Source: Marinobacter pelagius (GTDB taxonomy: Bacteria > Pseudomonadota > Gammaproteobacteria > Pseudomonadales > Oleiphilaceae). Taken from it: a stretch of 64,000 nucleotides of DNA. Position numbers and translations under genes: made by a program. Of this stretch, positions 57,865 to 64,000 are shown piece by piece. The DNA is taken from the NCBI RefSeq assembly GCF_003315345.1, contig NZ_QNRO01000019.1, positions 1 through 64,000 on the forward strand, given 5' to 3'. The notes under the pieces are model-generated. The model was not told the origin of the DNA and ran no database searches. It saw only the letters and a list, made by a program, of their open reading frames with translations. Every line of letters begins with the position of its first letter. The stretch's first letter is position 1.

Positions 57865-57896
57865 ATCCACCCGGCAGTGCAATGGGAGGCGGTGTG

Positions 57897-58247
57897 TCAG
57901 GCGCTCGCTTCCCACTCCCACCAGGACTGAAACAGCTCGTCACCACCCGGCACATAGGTGTGAACCTCCCGGCCATTCCAATCCAGCGCCAGAACCTGCA
58001 ACGCAGCCTGTTGCAGCTCGGCATCCAAGGCCCTCAGCCGGTTCAGCTCGAATGGCCAGTGACTCGCGTTATATAGGCCAAGCAGGAATCGCCGGATATG
58101 CCGGGCCTGGCCGCCTCCACTATGAGCGGCGTCGATCAGTATTGTGAGAGCCGGAAGCCCCGCGTCCTCCCGCAGCTGCCTCCGCTTTTCTTCCTGTTCC
58201 AGCAAAAATAGAAAGCTTTCGGGAAGCATGGCTGTTTTGTCCGTCAT
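57897..58247 (-). CDS. DUF7673 family protein
   Basis: 116 aa. Start at the second ATG, 8 bases after GAGG. LTILIDAAHSGGGQARHIRRFLLGLYNASHWPFELNRLRALDAELQQAALQVLAL fits the small DUF7673 family found on islands and integrative elements. It runs toward brxL. Function unknown. Confidence 0.6.
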   Translation of the reverse strand: MTDKTAMLPESFLFLLEQEEKRRQLREDAGLPALTILIDAAHSGGGQARHIRRFLLGLYNASHWPFELNRLRALDAELQQAALQVLALDWNGREVHTYVPGGDELFQSWWEWEASA

Positions 58248-58352
58248 GTGCATAACCTCATATCGACTTCACGATTATGCTGCCATGGACGACGCAGTAG
58301 GCACGGCTCTCAAACTGCCCGTTTTGGGCAAGAACACCGGTTTGCCCCGAAT

Positions 58353-58512
58353 TTATTTCAGATCGCCATTGTGTCGGGGTGATTTTTTTCGGAACTTTCG
58401 CTCCAGGAACGCTTCCAGCCGGTCCGCGTTGCGGTAGGCCACAACGCAGATAAAAAGTACAACTGCGACAAAGCTCAGGAATGCAATCAGTGTGGCAGAT
58501 AGGTTCAGCATA
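58353..58512 (-). pseudogene. frameshifted small membrane protein
   Basis: ATG at 58512 follows GGAG. After four codons the reading frame with a strongly hydrophobic helix (LIAFLSFVAVVLFICVVAY) and a basic tail ending in RKKSPRHNGDLK, TAA at 58353, is one base out. Removing one base near 58500 would give a 52 aa single-span protein. Either a real frameshift or a sequencing error; the intact frame alone lacks a good start. Confidence 0.4.
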
Positions 58513-58533
58513 TTCACGTCTCCAATAGTTGAC

Positions 58534-58550
58534 TGCCCTTTGAGGGCAGT
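58534..58550 (-). terminator. hairpin after the resolvase gene
   Basis: Perfect 7-bp stem CTGCCCT/AGGGCAG with a 3-base loop, 9 bases past the resolvase stop. A short T-rich stretch is present only on the plus side, so direction is uncertain. Confidence 0.45.
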
Positions 58551-58559
58551 TTGTTGGTT

Positions 58560-59192
58560 TCAGGCCACAGCATCGGCCTGTCTTTGTTCTTTGGCGACAG
58601 ACGCAATCAAGTGCCGCGAGCAACTCAGCATCTCCTGGATCTCGCTGTAGCTGTGGCCACTGCGTAGCAGGCTGGCGATGTGCTGTCTGCGCTTCAGGTC
58701 TGGTTGCCGCCCCTGGTACTTGCCCTCCGTTTTTGCTTTATGAATGCCCTGGAACTGCCGGCGCCGACGGTCTTCGTAATCTTTGCGGGCCACGGCAGCC
58801 AGCATGTCGAGCATCATGGCGTTGACCGCTCGTAGAATGGAGTCGGTGAATCCGGTGTCGTCTTTCTTTTCCAGAGCGAGCCAACTGGTTGGTAATTCCG
58901 GGGAGACGATGGCTAACCGCTTGGCGGCCAGCTTTTGCTTGAGGGAGTCCCAGTCACTTTTTTTGAGGCGAGCCAGCCGGTCGATCTGTTCGACCAGCAC
59001 AATGTCACCCTCACCGGAATCTGTGATCAGCTTCATCAGCTCGGGTCGGTGCAAAGTAGCGCCGGACACGTTCTCCACGTAGAAAGCGGCAATACGCTGA
59101 CCGTGGTTGGCTGCGAACTGTACCAGTGACTCCCGGGCTCGCTCCGCATTCTGTTCCTGCGTGGATGCCCGAAGGTAGGCTCGAATAAACAT
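58560..59192 (-). CDS. serine recombinase (resolvase family)
   Basis: 210 aa. The N-terminal resolvase domain has the catalytic serine in YLRASTQEQN (S10) and DIVLVEQIDRLARLKKSDW. C-terminal HTH: GRQPDLKRRQHIASLLRSGHSYSEIQEMLSCSRHLIASVAKE. Such small resolvases serve Tn3-like elements, plasmids and integrative elements for dimer resolution or inversion. The repeats at 59217-59313 directly upstream are candidate binding sites. Start MFIRAYLRAS has no strong ribosome site. Confidence 0.85.
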   Translation of the reverse strand: MFIRAYLRASTQEQNAERARESLVQFAANHGQRIAAFYVENVSGATLHRPELMKLITDSGEGDIVLVEQIDRLARLKKSDWDSLKQKLAAKRLAIVSPELPTSWLALEKKDDTGFTDSILRAVNAMMLDMLAAVARKDYEDRRRRQFQGIHKAKTEGKYQGRQPDLKRRQHIASLLRSGHSYSEIQEMLSCSRHLIASVAKEQRQADAVA

Positions 59193-59216
59193 CGTCGGTT
59201 CCTCAGTCTGTTATAA

Positions 59217-59313
59217 GTGGTTCTCTCTGGCCGGTCTGGTTTAGGTGGTTCTGGTGGCCGTTACCGGGTTCGAACCTCTGGTTCTCCTGATCTGTACCCA
59301 TAAGGAACCACCT
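59217..59313. other. repeats upstream of the resolvase, candidate res site
   Basis: GTGGTTCT at 59217 and 59245 (28-base period), TGGTTCT at 59279, and an inverted copy GGAACCACCT at 59304-59313 that pairs with AGGTGGTTC(t) at 59243. Resolvase subsites are similar spaced imperfect inverted repeats. The 3' edge overlaps the end of the next gene. Confidence 0.4.
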
Positions 59314-59702
59314 CAAGAGTCGAGAAAATCCCCGAACGGATCGTCCGCTCGATAAATCTGGTTGATTCTGTCGTCATCGAAGAAACCCTCTGTACCGCCA
59401 TTGCTCCCATTGCCGGAAGTTGCCTTGTTGCCCGCGCCGGTTGCCTCCTCATCACTGCCTCGACTGAACGACGCCATCTTTTGTTCGAATTCAGGAAACG
59501 TCATTTCCCCATCGGGTCCCTTGGCGAAAACCGTCTTGTAGGCATCGACTACGGCCAGTGCGAAGCGAATGAACAGTGCGACCACCCAGAGCACGAACAA
59601 TAAATACCATGCGTAAAGCGCTGCATCGGTACCCCTAAAGGCGAGCTCCACAACGCCGATCCCGGCGAGCCCCACTGTTACGATTTTTGCCACTCTTACC
59701 AT
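59313..59702 (-). CDS. hypothetical membrane protein, third gene of an unknown operon
   Basis: 129 aa. Two hydrophobic segments (about residues 5-22 and 28-53), then a charged and Gly/Ser/Asn-rich tail (EEATGAGNKATSGNGSNGG) and an acidic end. No family recognised. Lies 70 bases after the gene at 59,773. Confidence 0.5.
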   Translation of the reverse strand: MVRVAKIVTVGLAGIGVVELAFRGTDAALYAWYLLFVLWVVALFIRFALAVVDAYKTVFAKGPDGEMTFPEFEQKMASFSRGSDEEATGAGNKATSGNGSNGGTEGFFDDDRINQIYRADDPFGDFLDS

Positions 59703-59772
59703 GGCCTCAGTCCCCGATAGTTCTTTACTTCGAAGCTACCAGAACCTGAGAAAATGCAAGTTTTTCCCGGCG

Positions 59773-60048
59773 TCAGGCCGCTGCGGCTTGCCCGGCCAGC
59801 CACGGCGGTTTCACCTTGCTGTAGGCATCGTTCGTCATCGCCCTCAAGTCCTGCTCGAGCTCGACCCAGCAATGGGGAGCGGTGGTCATTCGGCTCAGTC
59901 GGTCCTCCGCGTATCCGATCCGGCATTGATGGAAAATGCCTCGCTCGCTCAGGGCATTGCTGATCACAAAAGTCATGTAGACGCTATCGACTCTCAGGTC
60001 CTCCAGCGGCAGCAGTGCCAACTCAAGTTCATCGTGCCAGTCACTCAT
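59773..60048 (-). CDS. hypothetical protein, second gene of the same operon
   Basis: 91 aa. The start overlaps the lipoprotein gene by 8 bases and is preceded by GGAG. No signal or membrane segment; YMTFVISNALSERGIFHQCRIGYAEDRLSRM is the most ordered part. No family recognised. Confidence 0.5.
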   Translation of the reverse strand: MSDWHDELELALLPLEDLRVDSVYMTFVISNALSERGIFHQCRIGYAEDRLSRMTTAPHCWVELEQDLRAMTNDAYSKVKPPWLAGQAAAA

Positions 60049-60889
60049 GGTCGGGCTCCCTGAACATCAGCTGTTGGCCCTGTTCATACAACACCGGATA
60101 GGGGAGCGGCTCGCCGTCCTGGATCACGGTGTTCGGTGGAAAGTACATCACTATCCAGGGAGGCATGCCGGCGCTGACAGCGCCATAGAATTCATCTACA
60201 GGAAAGGTACGTTCATGGCCGGACTGCCGAAATACCAGTCGGGAATATTTCTCGGGATGGTTGGCAGCGATGTTGTAACTGGCTGCTTCACGGCCGATGA
60301 CATAGCTTGGTGTCTTCCAGTGATTCGGTTGTTGGATGTTATAGGCGATGATGCAGTTGCTATCGGCACAGCCATATCGCTCGACTGTTACCGACCACAG
60401 CATGAGCGGGTTCCCATCAATCTCCGGCGTCTTCACGTCTGTGAGCTTCGTTACATTTATCGCCATCGACTCGGCGGCCTGGGTGATGGCCTCATCTACA
60501 ACGGCAACATAGTGGTCATAGGCGTCATCCTCGTTCGCCGCCAGTGATTCCGGCATCCAGCCCATCAGGCTGGGTCGCGCCGAAGGGTTGTCCGGCGTCA
60601 TCATGATGTCAGTGGCGTTGAAGAACAGCGTCTGGGTGCCGGTAAGATGACGAAGCGGCGCATCTAATGAGGTGGCCAATCTGGCCAGGTCGAGGGCGCT
60701 TACCAGCAAACCCTTTCGATGCGAGCGCGTCCCGTCTGGTGAATCCCGCAGGTCCTGATCGTAGACGCCGCCGGCACGGGCCAGATTCAGTGCGCGGGAT
60801 GATTCGTCGTCATAGTGTCGAGGCATGACAGCGCAACCCGCGAGCGCGGCTGTAGTTACAGCAAAACAAATGGTCTTCAACTTGGTCAT
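60041..60889 (-). CDS. hypothetical lipoprotein, first gene of the same operon
   Basis: 282 aa. Lipobox LAGC (residues 16-19) after a short signal peptide, so it should be an outer- or inner-membrane-anchored lipoprotein. ATG after GGAG. The rest has no domain I can name; ESLAANEDDAYDHYVAVVDEAITQAAESMAI and HPEKYSRLVFRQSGHERTFPVDEFY are the longer ordered parts. No similarity to a known defence protein is evident. Confidence 0.6.
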   Translation of the reverse strand: MTKLKTICFAVTTAALAGCAVMPRHYDDESSRALNLARAGGVYDQDLRDSPDGTRSHRKGLLVSALDLARLATSLDAPLRHLTGTQTLFFNATDIMMTPDNPSARPSLMGWMPESLAANEDDAYDHYVAVVDEAITQAAESMAINVTKLTDVKTPEIDGNPLMLWSVTVERYGCADSNCIIAYNIQQPNHWKTPSYVIGREAASYNIAANHPEKYSRLVFRQSGHERTFPVDEFYGAVSAGMPPWIVMYFPPNTVIQDGEPLPYPVLYEQGQQLMFREPDHE

Positions 60890-61103
60890 TTTGAACTCCT
60901 GCGTTTTCTAAAATATTCGCACGAAGTTTCAAATATGCAAGAGGAAAATCAAAATAATATTTAATAAAATCAATGTGTTGCGCTGTCAGTACAAACTTCG
61001 GTGTATCCGCAGTGGTGCATCGGGAGTGCCGCTCTTGCTAGACTTGCCAGTAGGTTTTTTTCGGTTGAGGCGAGGTGTTGGTAAATCGGAAAAGGATCAG
61101 AAA

Positions 61104-61128
61104 TTCCCAGTTTCCCACTTATCCCAGT
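61104..61128. repeat. 25-bp exact repeat, right copy
   Basis: Reverse complement of 35674-35698. Contains CCCAGTTT, CCCACTTAT, CCCAGT(TT), i.e. two to three iteron-like units 8-9 bases apart. Confidence 0.8.
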
Positions 61129-61136
61129 TTATAAGC

Positions 61137-61146
61137 ATGGGTAGTA
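61137..61146. other. right copy of ATGGGTAGTA, candidate island end motif
   Basis: Same 10 bases as 34077-34086 next to the integrase, same orientation. Both are preceded by AGTTT at 6-8 bases. May be part of attR or an arm site. Confidence 0.4.
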
Positions 61147-61196
61147 ACCGACCGGGCCAATAGAGAAAAAGTTTCTATTCATGCAAGAAACAGCGG

Positions 61197-61761
61197 GATG
61201 ACGACTGCCTGAACGATACTGGTCTGCGCTTTAGTGCCGATGTGCCGGTGGAAGTCATTGAACACATGCCATCGGAGCAGATCGGGCCGGACGCCGACCA
61301 GTACGACATCCTCGGCACCAAAACCTCCTACCGGCTGGCCCAGCGGGCCTCCAGTTACGTGGTGCTGAAGGTGGAACGCCCGGTGTTCCGGCGCAAAGGG
61401 CACCGAGAAGCCTGCGACAACACCGGCTCTATTTAACGTGCTGCACAACAGCCTGGCCGATGTCAGCCTGCTGGTGGACAAGTTTCAGTCCCCCTGCCGT
61501 TGTATCGTCAGCACCAGCGCATCCAGCAATCCGGCATCACCATCAGCCGCAGTACCCTGACCAAGCTGGTCAAGCGAGCCATCGACCTGCTGCGCCCCAT
61601 TGTGGATGCGCAGACCGACAACGTGCCGCGCAGCCGGTACTGGCCATCGACGAAACGCTCATCAAGGCCGGCCACCAGGGCCGGTCAGGCCCCCAAAAAG
61701 GCAAGATGAGATCCGGCTGGTTCTGGCGGCTGTCTGGCGATGCTGGCGAAGTGGTGTCATC
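61197..61761 (+). pseudogene. IS66-family transposase remnant
   Basis: Pieces in different frames match IS66 transposase order: LRFSADVPVEVIEHMP and YRLAQRASSYVVLKVERPVFRR, then LYRQHQRIQQSGITISRSTLTKLVKRAIDLLRPIVDAQTDNV, then AIDETLIKAGHQG and KGKMRSGWFWRL. At least two frameshifts, and both ends are missing. Not functional. Confidence 0.8.
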
Positions 61762-61817
61762 CTGACCGACAGAACAAACAGCCCGAGGCCCCGTCGCTTG
61801 CGGTGGCCAGGATCCAC

Positions 61818-62375
61818 CTTGCCGGCAGACTCGGCTTTGCAGTTGATGAGTCTGGCATAGGAAGCGAACTTCTGAACTGACTCAAAGCGCTGGATATCAC
61901 CGATTTCGTAGAGAATGGTCAGCGCTAGGATGCGCCCTACACCGGGAATGGTCCTCAGCACACTCAGAGAAGTGGGATTATGTTGTTTGGCTTGCCGCTC
62001 CAGGTGTTCTTCAAGCTTGCTCAGCTCACGGTGATAGCACTCGATGATGGCCAGGTCGAGATTGATGTTGTGCTGGACATTCTGTCCGGCAAAGGCCGCC
62101 TGAACCTGTTCCCGGACTCCCACATTCTTAAGGTTTACCTTATTGGGTGGCGGATTGTATTGGCTGGTGGTGTTCACCACGTGGGTTTTGAGCATGGCCC
62201 CGTGCTGGACGATGCGGAAGCGTCGTCGCAGTAGGTCGCGGGTGGCCCGCATCTCGTTGGGATAGGTGTAGGCCAGCGGGAAGTTGCCGTCCTTTGATTT
62301 CCTTGTGTAGCAACACCTCCCCCTGCTGGTTGATGATACAGACGTACAGGCATGCAGCAGATTGATTCCACAATA
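61818..62375 (-). pseudogene. IS110-family transposase remnant
   Basis: Minus strand. N-terminal piece CLYVCIINQQGEVLLHKEIK, then in another frame LRRRFRIVQHGAMLKTHVVNTTSQYN, and the transposase_20 part LSVLRTIPGVGRILALTILYEIGDIQRFESVQKFASYARL ending at SAGK. Frameshifted and truncated; its 3' side abuts the IS66 remnant. Bases 62,376-62,497 hold nothing I can identify. Confidence 0.8.
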
Positions 62376-62497
62376 ATGATGGTAGGTGCTACGATAAAGT
62401 TTATTGAGTCTTCTCCCTTGTGGTGTTTGGTCGCCTTCCAGCTTAGCGGTCAACCGCTAGACTGGGGAGAGGGCTTAATAAGTATCAGGACAGTGAC

Positions 62498-62725
62498 ATG
62501 GACCCGCAAATCCCTCGGGATCAGTTTCCTTTCACCAGTGTCCGGTTAGCAAGGCGCTGGCGCAAGTTGCTGGATGAGCGCCTGAAAGACCTGGGGGCTA
62601 CCCAGGCTCGCTGGTTCACCATGGTCTGCCTGCAGCGTGATGGTGGAGGGCTGACATAGCGGGAGATAGCCCACCTGATGGTCATCGAGAATCCGACATT
62701 GGTCCGCCTGCGTGTTTTTGAGTAG
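62498..62725 (+). pseudogene. broken MarR-family regulator (copy 1)
   Basis: Starts MDPQIPRDQFPF and follows the gene at 63,784 closely, but codon 54 is TAG where the other copy has CAG, and similarity ends at about 62,712, followed by a stop. It lacks the second half of the MarR domain. Confidence 0.85.
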
Positions 62726-62757
62726 GTTATGGAAAGCGCGTGACCAGGAGGTGAAGC

Positions 62758-63597
62758 ATGCTACCTAAGGATATCGTTGTCTTTCTTGAAGAGGCTCGGC
62801 CCTATGACCGGCGACTGGCGATCGCCGCTGACATCGCTGCGTGCTGGGATGCCTGCCTGATAGCGGTGTTTGTGGCAACGCCACTGAGAGCGATGCCTCA
62901 TGCGTACGCTGTGGCCGGCCCCGCCATGCGCGCCTTGCTCGAACAGCATCGCGTGCGTGTTCGGGACGCAGAGACTCAGGTCAGGGAGCGGTTTGAGGCA
63001 ATGGCTCGCGCAAGAGGTATTAGCGCAGAGTGGCGCTTGTCCGAGAGCGAGGTGGCGGAGGAATTAATGCTACACGCGCGCTATGCAGGGCTGGCGTTGG
63101 TCCCTCCCTTCGAAAGCTCCCCTGAACCTTCCATGACGGTCAGGATGGCCGAGCATGTTATCTTCGGGTCTGGACGCCCGACTATACTCATTCCTGACGA
63201 GTGGCCGGCCGGACGGATTGGACGACGTATCGTTGTTGGCTGGAACGCTAGCAGGGAGGCAACACGAGCTGTCGGCGATGCGTTACCCTTCCTGGCCCAG
63301 GCAGAAGCAGTGAAGGTGGTTTGTGTCTGCGATGAACCGGATGGCGAGCTGGAGTGTAGAGAAGATTTCGGCGCGGACCTGTGTCGCCACCTCGCGCGTT
63401 ATGGCGTACAGGTAACACTGGAACAAGTCGACGGTGGTAAGGTCGGCCCGGTGCTACTCGAGCAGGCGCGGGCGTTCCATGCCGACATGCTGGTGATGGG
63501 CGCCTATGGCCATACGCGGCTCACCCGACTGGTGCTGGGTAGCGCTACTCGAACTGTACTCTGTCAAGCGTCAATCCCTGTGCTGGTGTCTCGTTGA
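62758..63597 (+). CDS. universal stress protein, two UspA domains
   Basis: 279 aa; ATG after AGGAGG. Domain 1 about residues 1-145, domain 2 about 150-279 with the ATP-binding signature MGAYGHTRLTRLVLGSATRTVL. The first domain lacks a clear such motif. Family members bind nucleotide and respond to stress. Lies between two copies of a MarR-type gene. Confidence 0.88.
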   Translation: MLPKDIVVFLEEARPYDRRLAIAADIAACWDACLIAVFVATPLRAMPHAYAVAGPAMRALLEQHRVRVRDAETQVRERFEAMARARGISAEWRLSESEVAEELMLHARYAGLALVPPFESSPEPSMTVRMAEHVIFGSGRPTILIPDEWPAGRIGRRIVVGWNASREATRAVGDALPFLAQAEAVKVVCVCDEPDGELECREDFGADLCRHLARYGVQVTLEQVDGGKVGPVLLEQARAFHADMLVMGAYGHTRLTRLVLGSATRTVLCQASIPVLVSR

Positions 63598-63783
63598 CTA
63601 TAAACGAACGCGCTGGCGGGCTATTGACGGAGCCCTTCGGAGAAGTTCCTTAGTAGCTGGCCTGAGAACCTGCTTGAATTGCAGGTCGAATTGGCGCAAA
63701 CCTGGTTAGTGCGTAACGCAGACTTGCCTCAATGATTAGCTTACGATTTACTGTTACTGAGTCAGCAATATCAGGACAGTGAT

Positions 63784-64000
63784 ATGGACCCGCAAATCCC
63801 TCGAGATCAGTTTCCCTTCGCCAATGCCCGAGTGGCAAGGCGCTGGCGCAAGTTACTGGATGAGCGCCTGAAAGACCTGGGGGTTACCCAAGCTCGTTGG
63901 TTCACCATGGTCTGCCTGCAGCGTGGTGGTGAAGGATTGACCCAGCGGGAGTTAGCCCATTTGATGACGATCGAGAATCCGACATTGGTCCGTCTGCTTG
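63784..64000 (+). CDS. MarR-family transcriptional regulator (partial, cut by window end)
   Basis: 72 codons visible. WFTMVCLQRGGEGLTQRELAHLMTIENPTLVRL is the winged-helix recognition part of MarR/SlyA proteins. The N-terminus MDPQIPRDQFPFANARVARRWRKLLDERLKDLGVTQA matches the broken copy at 62,498. The frame is open to the window end. Bases 63,598-63,783 before it carry no gene. Confidence 0.85.
   Translation, partial: MDPQIPRDQFPFANARVARRWRKLLDERLKDLGVTQARWFTMVCLQRGGEGLTQRELAHLMTIENPTLVRLL

Larger units (their letters stand above)
60890..61196. other. A/T-rich non-coding right part of the island
   Basis: Holds the promoter area of the lipoprotein operon (A/T-rich 60,905-60,970), the right copy of the 25-bp repeat (61104-61128) and the TGGGTAGT motif (61137-61146). 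No gene seen. Just after it the IS66 remnant begins, so the island end is probably here. Confidence 0.5.

Noticed and set aside
58258..58623. 121 aa minus-strand ORF across the broken small gene
   Set aside because: Cysteine- and arginine-rich composition typical of an off-frame reading, and it overlaps the resolvase end.
59260..59313. GGTTCGAACC with CCACCA on the opposite strand, looking like a tRNA T-arm
   Set aside because: The stem around TTCGAA does not pair as a T-arm and no acceptor, D- or anticodon arms fit. More likely part of the resolvase repeats.
60890..62500. Copy of the yicC 3' end as attR
   Set aside because: I searched by eye for the last bases of yicC in both orientations and found none; only the TGGGTAGT motif recurs.

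Overview
The window looks like a gammaproteobacterial chromosome of the Marinobacter type. This is inferred from the GC-rich core genes and from the neighbourhoods speA/speE, glnK-amtB, metX-metW-rdgB-hemW, yggS|pilT-pilU, pyrE|crc and rph|yicC; no rRNA or tRNA is present to confirm it. Two parts can be separated: conserved chromosome (1 to about 33,970) and a mobile defence island (about 34,060 to 61,150), followed by decayed insertion sequences and stress genes up to the window end.

Core part. From left to right: an acyl-CoA dehydrogenase; a short-chain dehydrogenase; an ECF11-type sigma factor with its ChrR anti-sigma (the sigma gene carries a near-consensus promoter of its own class); polyamine genes speA and speE, divergent; a nitrogen-control pair glnK-amtB behind a sigma-54 promoter; ubiK-comM; trmB; a tight minus-strand operon metX-metW-DUF4426-rdgB-hemW-membrane protein; a dynamin-like GTPase; yggS-proC-yggT; the twitching-motility ATPases pilT-pilU; a FadL-type porin; polA; small envelope and phasin-like proteins; pyrE; a Crc homologue; rph and yicC. 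Three copies of a 13-bp-arm palindrome (GGGGTCAGATGAA and its complement) sit at gene ends and act as dispersed repeats or terminators.

Island. A P4-type tyrosine integrase lies directly downstream of yicC, a known insertion point for mobilizable genomic islands. It is followed by an AlpA / DUF927 / AlpA cluster, a 737-bp palindrome-rich non-coding region, a MobI-like gene, and then one long plus-strand run: excisionase-like HTH, brxA, brxB, brxC, an AlbA_2/ATPase protein, pglX, a Septu-like ATPase + HNH pair, an AAA ATPase + DUF4276 pair, pglZ and brxL. This is a complete type 1 BREX phage-defence locus in canonical order, with three non-BREX units inserted between its genes. The four genes between pglX and pglZ are mostly joined by start/stop overlaps, and the last of them (DUF4276) overlaps pglZ itself, so the inserted units are built into BREX expression. 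After brxL come a DUF7673 gene, a broken small membrane ORF, a serine resolvase with candidate binding sites, and an unidentified three-gene operon.

The right side holds a 25-bp exact inverted copy of a segment of the DUF927 gene and a third copy of the TGGGTAGT motif that is doubled next to the integrase, so the island end is probably near 61,150. Beyond it are remnants of IS66 and IS110 elements, a nonsense-mutated MarR gene, a universal stress protein gene and a second, apparently intact MarR gene cut by the window end.
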